A stretch of DNA of 64,000 nt from Rhizobium rhizogenes (lineage in GTDB: Bacteria > Pseudomonadota > Alphaproteobacteria > Rhizobiales > Rhizobiaceae): positions 1,492,001-1,556,000 of the forward strand of contig NZ_CP019702.2 in NCBI RefSeq assembly GCF_002005205.3. Direction: 5' to 3'. The position numbers and the translations under genes were made by a program. Shown here one piece after another: positions 7,801 through 16,529 of the stretch (its first letter is position 1; each line of letters starts with the position of its first letter). The notes beneath the pieces were generated by a model. The model was given only the letters and a program-made list of their open reading frames with translations, was not told the DNA's origin and searched no databases.

Positions 7801-10292
7801 TTCAGAATGCCGAGATCGGCGCGGATGGCGGCGAGATCGACATTCCGGTCACCGAGGAATGGGGTGCGGGCGCTTACGTCACGGCCACGCTGTTCCGGCC
7901 CGGCGATGCGCAGGAAAGCCGCATGCCGATGCGCGCCATCGGCATCAAATGGCTTGCCGTCGATCCGGCCGAGCGCAAGCTGGCCGTCACGCTTGGCGCG
8001 CCGCAGAAGACGTTGCCGCGCCAGCCGCTTGAAATTCCGATCACGGTTGCGGGGGCTGGTGTCGGCGAAAAGGCCTATGCCATCGTTGCGGCCGTGGATG
8101 TCGGCATCCTGAACCTCACCCGCTATGAGCCGCCGAAGCCGGATGAATGGTATTTCGGCCAGCGCCGGCTGGGGCTGGAAATCCGCGACCTTTATGGCCG
8201 CCTGATTGACGGTTCGCTTGGTACCACCGGCCGGTTGCGCACCGGTGGTGATGGCGCAGGCGCCGCCCTTCAGGGCAGCCCGCCCACCGAAAAGCTGGTG
8301 GCCTTCTTTGCCGGTCCGGTCGAACTCGACGCTAACGGCAAGGCGACGGTTAGCTTCGATATTCCGCAGTTCAACGGTACTGCCCGCATCATGGCGGTGG
8401 CCTGGACGAAGACGGGTGTTGGCCATGCGGTTTCCGATGCCATCATCCGCGATCCCGTTGTGGTCACGGCCAGCGCGCCGAAATTCCTCGCTCCCGGCGA
8501 TGTCTCGCAATTGCGGCTCGATATCGCCAATACCGATGGCGAGGCTGGCGATTACCGGCTGGACGTGACGAGCAACACGGCCTTGACGGTTGATCAGGGC
8601 GAGATGTCGCAGACCTTGGCGCTGCAAAAGGGTGGAAAGTCGTCGCTGACCGTTCCGCTGACGGGCGAGCAGCCCGGCAACGGCGCAATCACCATCAAGG
8701 TTTCCAATGCCACCGGTGTCTCGCTGGAGCAGGTTCTGAATGTTCCGGTGCGCCCGGCCGTTCTGCCCGTCACAACGCGGCGCGAAATCAAGATCGCGCC
8801 GAACAGCAGCCTGACGATCAACGGCGATCTTCTGGCCGACAGCATGCTTCTCGGCTCTTCGGTCGCCGTCAACGTAACGCGCTCGCCCGCCTTTGATATT
8901 CCGGCGTTGGTGATGATGCTGGACAAATATCCTTACGGCTGCGCCGAGCAGACGACGAGCCGCGCTTTGCCGTTGCTCTACCTTTCGGAGCTGACGAAGG
9001 ACAGCGGCATGGCCGAAGACCCCGATACCCGCAAGCGGGTGCAGGAGGCGATTTACCGGGTGCTGTCCTTCCAGTCGAGTTCCGGCAGCTTTGGCCTCTG
9101 GTCGCCGGGTTACGGCGATCTGTGGCTTGATGCCTATATCAGCGACTTTCTGACCCGCGCCCGCGAGCAGAATTACGATGTTCCCGAAGCGGCCATGGTG
9201 CAGGCGCTGAACAATCTGCAGAACGGTCTGTCCTATGACAGCAATGTCAAGGATCGCGGTAACGAGATCGCCTATTCGCTTTATGTGCTGGCACGCAACC
9301 GCAAGGCGGCGATCAACGATCTGCGTTATTACGCCGATACGGCGCTTGCCGATTTCCCGACGCCGCTCGCCAAGGCGCAGGTTGCCGCCGCCCTTTCGCT
9401 TTATGGCGATCAGGCCCGTTCGAAGGCCGTGTTTGGCGCTTCGCTCGATATGGCAAGCCGTGCCACCAATGTCAGCTTCTCGCGCGCGGACTACGGCTCT
9501 GCGCTGCGCGACGGCGCGGCGACGCTGGCGCTTGCGGCCGAAAGCCGTCCGGTTCCGGCCGTCGTGCCGCAGCTTGCCGGTGCGGTGGCCAAGGAATGGG
9601 AAAAGAAGCCCTATACCAGCACGCAGGAACAGGCCTGGATGCTGCTGGCCGCCCGCGCCGTCAAAGGTGAGGACAAGGACATCCGGCTCGACGTGAACGG
9701 TGATCTGCAGATCGGCGGTTTCGGCAAGCGGATGAGCGGCGATGAATTGCTGGCAGCTCCCTTGAAGATCGCCAATGCCTCGGCCGATCCGGTCACGGCC
9801 GTTGTCACCACCGTGGCGCCGCCGGCCCAACCGCTTGCGGCGGGCGGCGAAGGCTTCACCATCACCCGCACCTATTACTCCATGGATGGCGAGGAGGTGA
9901 ACCCGAGCGAGGTCACGCAAAACGAGCGTTATGTCGCGGTGCTGAACGTCGTGCCGCAAAATAACTGGCAGTCGCGCATTCTCGTGACGGATCTGCTGCC
10001 CTCCGGTTTCGAAATCGACAATCCAAGCCTCGTCAATTCGGCAGCGCTTTCGAATTTCGACTGGTTGCCGGAAACGGAAGCGGCCCATACCGAATTCCGC
10101 TACGACCGCTTCGTGGCGGCCTTCGACCGCTCGGCCGGCGACAGTTCGGAAATTGCGCTTGCCTATGTCGTCCGCGCCGTTACTCCGGGCACCTATGACC
10201 ATCCGGCAGCCTCGGTTGAAGATATGTACCGGCCGCAATTTGCCGCTCGCACGGCAACCGGCCGCATGGAGGTGCGCTCGGCAACCCCATGA
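4836..10292 (+). CDS. Bacterial alpha-2-macroglobulin with PAN domain and intact thioester
   Basis: A giant 1818-residue envelope protein. A signal peptide (LVAVTTALIFPPAMA, cut before AEP) is followed by a Cys-rich PAN/Apple-like module (about residues 30-95) and a helical TPR-like stretch. A long series of macroglobulin domains comes next, then the thioester motif YGCAEQ with the reactive Cys near residue 1369, an alpha-helical thioester domain and the C-terminal receptor-like domain. The family traps proteases by covalent attachment and is thought to guard the periplasm. No lipobox is seen, so it is predicted soluble or otherwise anchored, unlike lipidated E. coli YfhM. ATG 4836 has a GGGGAGA ribosome site; upstream starts at 4785 and 4812 are less likely. 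It overlaps pbpC by 4 bp. Confidence 0.93.
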   Translation: MSLRALVRISLVAVTTALIFPPAMAAEPSRKVVTTQNGDYFGFDLRTEQNVSLEQCGEICVGDTACKAFTYNPKVKWCFLKSDFNQLNAFPGAVAGKIVEVATEADIGAPQRLSFVTDSLQQEARRLKSGLAANDGEGGQGVEALVQTARQQAAAGNVPNAVATYKQALAITPDDGALWAELSEKAAQVTDNYSIAGQAASAAINAYQLSRTVSARTEALNRLAKAFERTQNYRAALSAYKESLALTDNAQTRAAYVDLRARQGFRVINNTVDTDSVSPRACVQFSEPLVKNGVDYSSFITLDGAAPKAIEAKGSEICVEGLTHGQRYKIAFRAGLPSSVDEPLEKQVDLDIYVRDRAATVRFTGENFVLPGTARRGIPIVSVNADKADLKLYRVGDRNITSLLANSQFLTQMDGYNADRIENEIGELVWQGSIDIQPDLNKDVVTSFPVDEALPERKPGIYVLTAVPPGTAPETWDSRATQWFLVSDTGITTYAGTDGLNVFVRALGSAKPLADVDLQLLAKNNEVLGTAKTDADGRAVFSAGLMRGTAAQAPAILTARNGDKDYVFLDMTRAGFDLSDRGVTGRAAPGAIDVFSWTERGIYRAGETVHAAALARDVDGKAIEDLPLTFIFSRPDGVEDRRFVSDGKALGGHAVDLPLQANAMRGTWTLRIHTDPKTAAISEKSFLVDDFVPDRTEFDLSSKAKQIDPAAETAIDVDGRYLYGAPAAGLTLEGEVAIKPTRTSADFEGYLFGLADEESEEENRTTLADLPVLDEEGKASFNVDLTDLPSTTQLLSANITVRMQEAGGRAVERSLTLPIKAEASVIGIKPQFSGDLAQNSVGRFHIIGVDADGVKQAMSGLNWKLIKVERNYQWYRQGNSWRYEPVEYTKQQEAGSLSVDANGGEISVPVTWGRYRLEVEGAGNGAPVSSVEFDAGFYVEASSTETPDALEIALDKQSYKIGDTAKLKVSSRFAGELMITSGSEKLISVQNAEIGADGGEIDIPVTEEWGAGAYVTATLFRPGDAQESRMPMRAIGIKWLAVDPAERKLAVTLGAPQKTLPRQPLEIPITVAGAGVGEKAYAIVAAVDVGILNLTRYEPPKPDEWYFGQRRLGLEIRDLYGRLIDGSLGTTGRLRTGGDGAGAALQGSPPTEKLVAFFAGPVELDANGKATVSFDIPQFNGTARIMAVAWTKTGVGHAVSDAIIRDPVVVTASAPKFLAPGDVSQLRLDIANTDGEAGDYRLDVTSNTALTVDQGEMSQTLALQKGGKSSLTVPLTGEQPGNGAITIKVSNATGVSLEQVLNVPVRPAVLPVTTRREIKIAPNSSLTINGDLLADSMLLGSSVAVNVTRSPAFDIPALVMMLDKYPYGCAEQTTSRALPLLYLSELTKDSGMAEDPDTRKRVQEAIYRVLSFQSSSGSFGLWSPGYGDLWLDAYISDFLTRAREQNYDVPEAAMVQALNNLQNGLSYDSNVKDRGNEIAYSLYVLARNRKAAINDLRYYADTALADFPTPLAKAQVAAALSLYGDQARSKAVFGASLDMASRATNVSFSRADYGSALRDGAATLALAAESRPVPAVVPQLAGAVAKEWEKKPYTSTQEQAWMLLAARAVKGEDKDIRLDVNGDLQIGGFGKRMSGDELLAAPLKIANASADPVTAVVTTVAPPAQPLAAGGEGFTITRTYYSMDGEEVNPSEVTQNERYVAVLNVVPQNNWQSRILVTDLLPSGFEIDNPSLVNSAALSNFDWLPETEAAHTEFRYDRFVAAFDRSAGDSSEIALAYVVRAVTPGTYDHPAASVEDMYRPQFAARTATGRMEVRSATP

Positions 10293-12367
10293 GGCGGAAG
10301 AAGGCGATCATCGTCGGCATCGTGTCAGCCGCGCTGCTTCTCGGCGGCGCGGCCTTCGGTCTTGATGCGCTGGACAAGGCCTATCCGCCGCCGCTGGAGG
10401 CTGCGCAGCAACGATCCTTCGAGGTGCTGGATCGCGACGGCAAGCTGTTGCGCGCCTTTGCGACAGCGGATGGCCGCTGGCGGCTGAAAACGACTGCAGC
10501 CGAGGTCGATCCGCAGTTCCTGCGCATGCTGGTCGCTTATGAGGACCAGCGGTTCTACGATCATCACGGGGTCGACCCATGGGCGCTTATGCGCTCCGCC
10601 TGGCAACTGGCCAGCAACGGCCGGATCGTCTCCGGCGCTTCGACTCTTTCCATGCAGGTGGCGCGGTTGATCGAGCCGCGTGCCGACCGCTCATTCTCGG
10701 CAAAATTGCTGCAGGCCATGCGGGCGCTCCAGATCGAAAGACGGCTCGACAAAGCTGATATCCTCGATCTCTATCTGAATATCGCGCCCTATGGCGGCAA
10801 TCTCGAAGGCGTCAGGGCCGCAAGCCTCGCCTGGTTCGGCAAGGAACCGGGCCGGCTCGATACGGCGGAGGCGGCCCTGCTGGTGGCGCTGCCGCAGCTG
10901 CCGGAGAAACGTCGTCCGGACCGTTTTCCGGAAGCGGCAAGGCTGGCGCGCGAGCGGGTGCTGCAACGGCTTGCCGTCGAACGCGTGGTGGGCGAAGGGG
11001 AAGCGGAGCGGGCGTCTCTTTCCGCCGTGCCCGCCAGCCGGCGCGACCTGCCGGCTTATGCGCCGCATATGGCCGTCGCCGCGCGGGCGAAATTTCCGAA
11101 TACCACAGAGGCGCGCTCGACGCTGAAACTGCCGATCCAGCGGGAACTCGAGAGGGTTGCCCGCCATGCGGCGGAAAAGCTCGGCGACAAGGTTTCCGTC
11201 GCGATCGTCATGGCCGATGCGCAGACCGGCGATATTCTCGCGGAGGTCGGCTCGGCGGATTATCTCGATACGGCGAGGCGCGGTTTCGTTGAGATGAGCC
11301 GGGCGGTGCGCTCGCCGGGCTCCACCCTGAAGCCGTTCATCTATGGCCTTGCCTTTGAAGACGGTCTTGTCGGGCAGGAAACCATCATCGAGGATCGCCC
11401 GGCGGATTTTTCCGGTTATCGGCCGCGCAATTTCGATATGCATTATCAGGGCGATGTCAGCATCCGGCAGGCCCTGCAACTGTCGCTCAACGTACCCGCC
11501 GTCAAGTTGCTGGATGCGGTCAGCCCATCGGCGCTGATGGTGCGGTTCCGGCGGGCGGGCGTCCGGCTGGTGCTGCCGTCAAGCGAGGCGCCCGGACTTG
11601 CCATTGCGCTTGGCGGTGCGGGTATTTCGCTTGTTGATCTGGTGCAGCTTTATGCCGGGCTTGCCGGCAACGGTGATCCCGTGCGGTTGGGCGACGGCGT
11701 CCGCTCAGTCCCTGAGCGCCTTGCCGGTGACCGGCTGTTTTCCGATGCTGCGATCTGGAATGTCTCCGACATACTCTCCGGCGTGCTGCCGCCGCTCGGC
11801 ACGAAACAGCGTGGCATCGCCTATAAGACAGGTACGAGTTACGGCTACCGCGATGCCTGGTCGGTGGGCTATGACGGGCGGCACGTGATCGGCGTCTGGG
11901 TCGGCCGGGCTGATAATGGCGCGGTGCCGGGTATTGCCGGTTACGCGACAGCGGCCCCGATCCTGTTCGAGGCCTTCGCAAAATCCGGTGTGGCGATAAC
12001 GCCGATGCCCGGCGCACCCTCCGGTGTGGCGCGCGTTGCCGTCACCGACCTTCCCGCCAACCAGCGGCGTTTCACCCTGACCGCAAGCGGCCTGCTTTCG
12101 GCCTCGAGACGCGAAAGCGCCCCGCGCATCGTTTATCCGCCGGAAGGAGCAAGGGTTGAGCTTTCCGGCCAGTCGGGCATTTCACCGCTGGTGCTGAAGC
12201 TGCAAGGCGGGCGCGCTCCTTTCCGCTGGCTCGCGAATGGCATGCCTCTGCCCGACGCTTCCCATCGCCGCAACAGCGAGTGGCGACCCGAGGGGCAAGG
12301 GTTTTCCACCCTCACGGTGATCGATGCCGATGGCCGCGCCTCGAGCGTGCGGATTTTCGTCGAGTAA
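10289..12367 (+). CDS. pbpC: Penicillin-binding protein 1C
   Basis: A 692-residue class A penicillin-binding protein. One N-terminal membrane segment (about residues 8-25) is followed by a GT51 glycosyltransferase domain with catalytic Glu85 in YEDQRFYDHHG. The transpeptidase domain has S345-T-L-K348 and K513-T-G, and a BiPBP_C beta-domain forms the last 90 residues. PBP1C polymerises peptidoglycan; its transpeptidase activity is often weak. The start codon overlaps the macroglobulin stop (ATGA), so the two are translationally coupled. This is the well-known pairing of alpha-2-macroglobulin with PbpC, interpreted as defence and repair of the cell wall after protease attack. Confidence 0.95.
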   Translation: MRRKKAIIVGIVSAALLLGGAAFGLDALDKAYPPPLEAAQQRSFEVLDRDGKLLRAFATADGRWRLKTTAAEVDPQFLRMLVAYEDQRFYDHHGVDPWALMRSAWQLASNGRIVSGASTLSMQVARLIEPRADRSFSAKLLQAMRALQIERRLDKADILDLYLNIAPYGGNLEGVRAASLAWFGKEPGRLDTAEAALLVALPQLPEKRRPDRFPEAARLARERVLQRLAVERVVGEGEAERASLSAVPASRRDLPAYAPHMAVAARAKFPNTTEARSTLKLPIQRELERVARHAAEKLGDKVSVAIVMADAQTGDILAEVGSADYLDTARRGFVEMSRAVRSPGSTLKPFIYGLAFEDGLVGQETIIEDRPADFSGYRPRNFDMHYQGDVSIRQALQLSLNVPAVKLLDAVSPSALMVRFRRAGVRLVLPSSEAPGLAIALGGAGISLVDLVQLYAGLAGNGDPVRLGDGVRSVPERLAGDRLFSDAAIWNVSDILSGVLPPLGTKQRGIAYKTGTSYGYRDAWSVGYDGRHVIGVWVGRADNGAVPGIAGYATAAPILFEAFAKSGVAITPMPGAPSGVARVAVTDLPANQRRFTLTASGLLSASRRESAPRIVYPPEGARVELSGQSGISPLVLKLQGGRAPFRWLANGMPLPDASHRRNSEWRPEGQGFSTLTVIDADGRASSVRIFVE

Positions 12368-12877
12368 GTTTTACGGCCTGACGGTGCCGCTTTCAACTGC
12401 CGTTCCCCAAAAGCGATATTGAGCATATCCAGGAAAAGTGGCTTCCGGGTTTCCCTCCGGAAATGCGACAACGCTCCAGTCACGCGGTGCGGTCGGCGAA
12501 GCCGCGGCATCCGGGCCAGGCGCTCTCCCCAATCATCTTCCGGTGGATGATGCCCCCGTGGCCCACGAGTGAGATTTTGGAAATTTTATTGCCGTATAGA
12601 AATTCTGCAATTTTTGTTGCGAATCCTGTTCCATCCCGCTATGTTGAAACTGCGCCCGGAAAATATCCGGTCGCATGGGAGAGACGGGCGCAGCACTAAA
12701 GCTGCGCGCAAACAGTGCTGCCGTTTCGACTGATCGACAGGATATGACTTCGCTTGAGGCGGATTTTGCTGCTGCATCCGTCACTGGCGAAGCCATGCCT
12801 GGAGACGGCCGGGAGGTGCCGGTTTGGGTGATCGCACACATTCGTCACGTGCGGGGAAAAGAGGAGGAGAAAATCTC
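12368..12877. other. Intergenic region upstream of the inositol-type ABC operon
   Basis: About 510 bases without a convincing gene; frames near 12675-12881 lack family features and run into the binding-protein start. It holds the dyad at 12607-12620 (listed separately) within an AT-rich stretch (12570-12625). That stretch is the likely promoter zone, which would leave a leader of more than 200 bases before the GTG start of the binding protein. Confidence 0.5.
12607..12620. promoter_or_regulatory. Putative RpiR (IolR-like) operator 1
   Basis: GCAATTTTTGTTGC fits GCAAT-N4-RTTGC, with one arm imperfect. Two more copies, both perfect dyads, lie before the rpiR gene (18198) and between iolG and iolD (23655). 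Position in an AT-rich promoter zone upstream of the importer operon suggests repression by the local RpiR regulator. This is inferred from recurrence, not from a known site. Confidence 0.5.
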
Positions 12878-13807
12878 GTGATCAAAAAAATCGTAATCAC
12901 AACCGCATTCTGCGCCCTGATGGCAAACGCTGCCCATGCCGAGAAGATCGGCGTGGCAATGTCGCTCTTTGACGACAATTATCTCACCGTGTTGCGCCAC
13001 AACATTCAGCGCCATGCCAAGGACCTCGGCGTCGAAGTCCAGATGGAAGATGCACAGGGCGATATCGCCCGCCAGCAGTCGCAGATCGAAAACTTCGTGG
13101 CGGCTGGCGTTGATGGCATCATCACCATGCTGGTGGATGCGGATTCCGGCAGGGCGATGTCGAAGATCGCCGATCAGGCGGGTATTCCACTGGTCTTCGT
13201 GAACATGCTGCCGGCCAATATGGAAAAATTCCCGGAAAAGCAGGCATGGGTCGGTTCCAATGAGGAGCAGGCCGGCGAATTGCAGGCGACCGAGGTTTGC
13301 AAGCTTGCCAGCGGCAAGGGCGATGCGGTCATTCTTATGGGGCAACTCGGCACCACCGGCCAGCGCGGCCGCACCGCGGCGGCCGAACGTGTCCTCAAAA
13401 GCGATGCCTGCAAGGACATCAAGTTACTGGACGCGCAGACCGCGAACTGGATGCGCACCCCAGCCATGGACCTGATGACGAACTGGATCACATCCGGCAT
13501 GAAGCCGACCATCGTGCTTGGAAACAATGACGAGATGGCGCTCGGCGCGATCCAGGCGCTGAAATCATCCGGCGTCGGCATGAAAGATGTCATCGTCGCC
13601 GGTGTTGACGCAACGCAGGATGCGCTGGCGGCGATGGAAGCGGGCGACCTTGACGTCACCGTCTACCAGTCCGCCAAGGGGCAGGGCGAAGGATCGCTCG
13701 ATACCGTCCTTAAAATCGCACGCGGTGAAAAGTTCGAGCACAAGGTCGATGTGCCCTTTGAACTCGTCACCCCTGCCAATGTCGCTCAATACAAGTCCAA
13801 CAACTGA
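12878..13807 (+). CDS. Periplasmic sugar/inositol-binding protein (family 4 type)
   Basis: A 309-residue periplasmic binding protein of the ribose/galactose (Peripla_BP_4) fold. A cleavable signal ends ANAAHA before EKIGVAMSLFDDNYL. The core contains the hinge pattern DGIITMLVDADSGR, the ligand-proximal segment WVGSNEEQAGELQA, and NNDEMALGAIQAL. It belongs with MocB/IbpA-like proteins that bind inositol or rhizopine-like ligands; the neighbouring iol genes make inositol the favoured ligand. The start is GTG 12878, chosen for the GAGGAGGAG ribosome site 9 bases upstream and because it begins the signal peptide. First gene of the importer operon and followed by a strong stem-loop. Confidence 0.88.
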   Translation: MIKKIVITTAFCALMANAAHAEKIGVAMSLFDDNYLTVLRHNIQRHAKDLGVEVQMEDAQGDIARQQSQIENFVAAGVDGIITMLVDADSGRAMSKIADQAGIPLVFVNMLPANMEKFPEKQAWVGSNEEQAGELQATEVCKLASGKGDAVILMGQLGTTGQRGRTAAAERVLKSDACKDIKLLDAQTANWMRTPAMDLMTNWITSGMKPTIVLGNNDEMALGAIQALKSSGVGMKDVIVAGVDATQDALAAMEAGDLDVTVYQSAKGQGEGSLDTVLKIARGEKFEHKVDVPFELVTPANVAQYKSNN

Positions 13808-13813
13808 TTTGTG

Positions 13814-13845
13814 GCCGGCGACCGGGCACTGCCTCGGTCGCCGGC
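13814..13845 (+). terminator. Intercistronic stem-loop (attenuator or mRNA stabiliser)
   Basis: GCCGGCGACCG (13814-13824) pairs with CGGTCGCCGGC (13835-13845) over 11 GC-rich bp with a 10-base loop. There is no T-run. Placed just after the binding-protein gene, it would protect that part of the mRNA and lower read-through, giving more binding protein than ATPase and permease. Confidence 0.55.
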
Positions 13846-13893
13846 ACAGCAAATCACGGCCCGGCCACTGGCCGGATAAAGGACGGGTGAGAT

Positions 13894-15429
13894 ATGATTT
13901 CCACAACCACCTTAGAGGCGATCGAACGCTTCAAGCAGGCCGCCGGCCCCTACCTTCTCGAAATCGAGGGGGTGCGCAAGGAATTTCCGGGTGTCGTTGC
14001 GCTGGATGATGTGCAGTTTCGGCTGCGCCCCGGTTCCGTGCACGCGCTGATGGGCGAAAATGGCGCTGGCAAGTCGACGCTCATGAAGATCATCGCCGGT
14101 ATTTACAGCCCGGATGCCGGCACCGTCAGGCTGCGGGGAGAGGATGTCCGCCTCAAAAGTCCGCGGGATGCGCTGGAGCGTGGCATCGCCATGATCCATC
14201 AGGAACTGGCGCTGATGGACTGGATGAGCGTGGCGGAGAACATCTGGATCCGCCGCGAGCCGAAAAACCGTCTCGGCCTCATAGACCATGCGAAAATGCT
14301 GGCGGAGACGCAGGCGCTGTTTAACCAGTTGAAGATCAATATCGATCCGGCGGCGGAGGTCAGCACGCTGACGGTGGCGCAGCGGCAGATGGTCGAAATC
14401 GCCAAGGCCGTCAGTTACCAGTCCAGCGTGCTCATCATGGATGAGCCGACATCGGCGCTTACGGAGTCCGAGGTCGCGCATCTTTTCGATATCATCCGCG
14501 ACCTGCGGTCACGCAATATCGGCATCGTCTACATCACCCACAAGATGAACGAACTGTTCGAGATCGCCGACGAGTTTTCGGTGTTCCGCGACGGACGATA
14601 TGTCGGAGCCCATGCGAGCGCCGATGTCACGCGCGACGACATCATAAAAATGATGGTCGGACGCGAGATCACCAACATGTTTCCCAAGCAGGAGGCATCA
14701 ATCGGCGACGTGGTTCTCGAGGTCCGCGATCTCGGCTTGTCCGGCGTTTTCCGCGGTATTTCCTTCGATCTGCACCGTGGCGAAATCCTCGGCGTGGCGG
14801 GGCTGGTGGGTTCCGGCCGTTCCAACGTCGCCGAAGCGATTTTCGGAGTGGTGCCGGCGAGCGAAGGGGAAATCCGCATCAACGGCGCCCCGGTCAGGAT
14901 CCACTCGCCGGCGGATGCGATGCGCAGGGGCATGGCGCTGCTGACGGAAGACCGCAAGGCAACCGGCTGTTTTCTGCCGCTCTCGATCCTTGAAAACATG
15001 CAGATCGCGGCCCTCCAGAATGGCCATGCGGCGATGGGTTATGTCGATGAACGCGGTTTGACGGTGCTGTGCAACGACATGAAGAAGGCGCTGCGCATCA
15101 AGACGCCCGATCTCGACGAGCGGATCGAAAACCTGTCCGGCGGCAACCAGCAGAAGGTACTGATCGCCCGCTGGCTTCTGACAAAACCGGCAATCCTCAT
15201 TCTCGACGAGCCGACGCGCGGCATCGATGTCGGCGCCAAGGCGGAAATCCATCGCCTGATTTCCAGTCTGGCGAAGGAAGGTGTCGCCGTCATCATGATC
15301 TCGTCGGAACTGCCGGAGGTTCTCGGCATGTCCGACCGGATTGTCGTGATGCATGAGGGGCATATGACCGGGATTCTCGATCGCGCCGAAGCGGACCAAG
15401 TCAAAATCATGGAACTGGCGGCCCGCTGA
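13894..15429 (+). CDS. Sugar/inositol ABC importer ATP-binding protein (double ATPase)
   Basis: A 511-residue tandem ATPase of the RbsA/MglA/IatA class that drives CUT2 importers. The first half has Walker [10 protein letters not shown] and Walker [12 protein letters not shown]. The second half has the usual degenerate P-loop GLVGSGRSN, signature LSGGNQQK and Walker [13 protein letters not shown]. The asymmetric second P-loop is normal for this class. ATG 13894 follows AAAGGAC. It stands between binding protein and permease genes. By gene order and the neighbouring iol genes it is best compared with Caulobacter IatA, but RbsA-like proteins are hard to tell apart by sequence alone. Confidence 0.92.
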   Translation: MISTTTLEAIERFKQAAGPYLLEIEGVRKEFPGVVALDDVQFRLRPGSVHALMGENGAGKSTLMKIIAGIYSPDAGTVRLRGEDVRLKSPRDALERGIAMIHQELALMDWMSVAENIWIRREPKNRLGLIDHAKMLAETQALFNQLKINIDPAAEVSTLTVAQRQMVEIAKAVSYQSSVLIMDEPTSALTESEVAHLFDIIRDLRSRNIGIVYITHKMNELFEIADEFSVFRDGRYVGAHASADVTRDDIIKMMVGREITNMFPKQEASIGDVVLEVRDLGLSGVFRGISFDLHRGEILGVAGLVGSGRSNVAEAIFGVVPASEGEIRINGAPVRIHSPADAMRRGMALLTEDRKATGCFLPLSILENMQIAALQNGHAAMGYVDERGLTVLCNDMKKALRIKTPDLDERIENLSGGNQQKVLIARWLLTKPAILILDEPTRGIDVGAKAEIHRLISSLAKEGVAVIMISSELPEVLGMSDRIVVMHEGHMTGILDRAEADQVKIMELAAR

Positions 15430-15464
15430 GGCTGCGACGGCGGCAATGCCGGGGAGGAAAAATC

Positions 15465-16478
15465 ATGGATAGCGTACAGACCGAACCGTTCGAACGGAAA
15501 AGGCGCAAGCTACCGCAGGAACTGAATATTCTGACCGTGCTGATCGGCGTCGCACTTGTGTTTGAGTTGCTCGGCTGGTTCGTGCAGGGGCAGAGCTTTC
15601 TCGGCAGCCCGCAGCGCCTGACGATCATGATCCTGCAGGTCTCCGTCGTCGGCATCATCGCCGTCGGGGTCACCCAGGTCATCATCACCGGCGGCATTGA
15701 CCTCAGTTCGGGCTCGGTGGTGGCGATGACGGCCATGATCGCCATGAGTTTCGCGCAAAGCAGTGATTTCGCCCGGGCGATCTATCCGGCGCTCACCGAT
15801 ATGCCCGTGGTGGTGCCGCTGGCCGTCGGCCTCGGTCTCGGCCTGATCGCCGGCATCGTTAACGGCATGCTCATCGCGGTGACGGGAATACCGCCCTTCA
15901 TCGCCACGCTGGGCATGATGGTGACCGCACGCGGCATCGCCAAGTGGTATACGAAGGGGCAGCCGATCTCCTTCCCGACCGAGAGCTTCGCGTCGATCGG
16001 CTCGGGGGCATGGCCTGTCGTCATCTTCCTGCTCGTCGCCGTTACCTTCCACATTGCCCTGCGCTATACGCGTTATGGCAAGTTCACTTATGCGATCGGC
16101 GCGAACATGCAGGCGGCCCGGGTGTCCGGCATCAATGTCCAGCTGCATCTGGTCAAGGTCTATGCCATTGCCGGCCTGCTCGCGGGCCTCGCTGGCATCG
16201 TCACCGCCGCCCGTGCGGAAACGGCGCAGGCCGGCATGGGCATGATGTATGAACTCGACGCCATCGCTGCGGCGGTGATCGGCGGCACATCCCTTTCCGG
16301 TGGGCGGGGGCGCATTTTCGGCACCGTTATCGGCACGGTGATCCTCGGTCTGATGATGTCGGGCTTCACATTTCTGCGTGTGGATGCTTACTATCAGGAG
16401 ATCGTCAAGGGACTGATCATCGTCAGCGCGGTCGTTGCTGATGTCTACCGTCAAAAAGCCCGGCTCAGGAAGGGCTGA
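15465..16478 (+). CDS. Sugar/inositol ABC importer permease (CUT2)
   Basis: A 337-residue integral membrane permease of the RbsC/IatP family with about nine to ten hydrophobic segments. Family marks are GGIDLSSGSVVAM early, GIPPFIATLGMM in the middle, and AVIGGTSLSGGRGRIFGT, the conserved region that contacts the ATPase. ATG 15465 has GGGGAGGAAAA just upstream and lies 35 bases after the ATPase. A single permease gene implies a homodimer. Together with the two preceding genes it forms a complete inner-membrane importer. Confidence 0.92.
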   Translation: MDSVQTEPFERKRRKLPQELNILTVLIGVALVFELLGWFVQGQSFLGSPQRLTIMILQVSVVGIIAVGVTQVIITGGIDLSSGSVVAMTAMIAMSFAQSSDFARAIYPALTDMPVVVPLAVGLGLGLIAGIVNGMLIAVTGIPPFIATLGMMVTARGIAKWYTKGQPISFPTESFASIGSGAWPVVIFLLVAVTFHIALRYTRYGKFTYAIGANMQAARVSGINVQLHLVKVYAIAGLLAGLAGIVTAARAETAQAGMGMMYELDAIAAAVIGGTSLSGGRGRIFGTVIGTVILGLMMSGFTFLRVDAYYQEIVKGLIIVSAVVADVYRQKARLRKG

Positions 16479-16529
16479 TATCCATGCGCGCGGTGCCCCG
16501 GCAGGGGTGCCGGCGGCAATGCCGAGGAG

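Noticed and set aside
4746..10238. Very long antisense open frames (4746-7370 and 7746-10238, minus strand)
   Set aside because: They mirror the alpha-2-macroglobulin gene; high GC at third positions leaves the opposite strand open. Composition (His/Arg/Gly-rich) is not that of a real protein.
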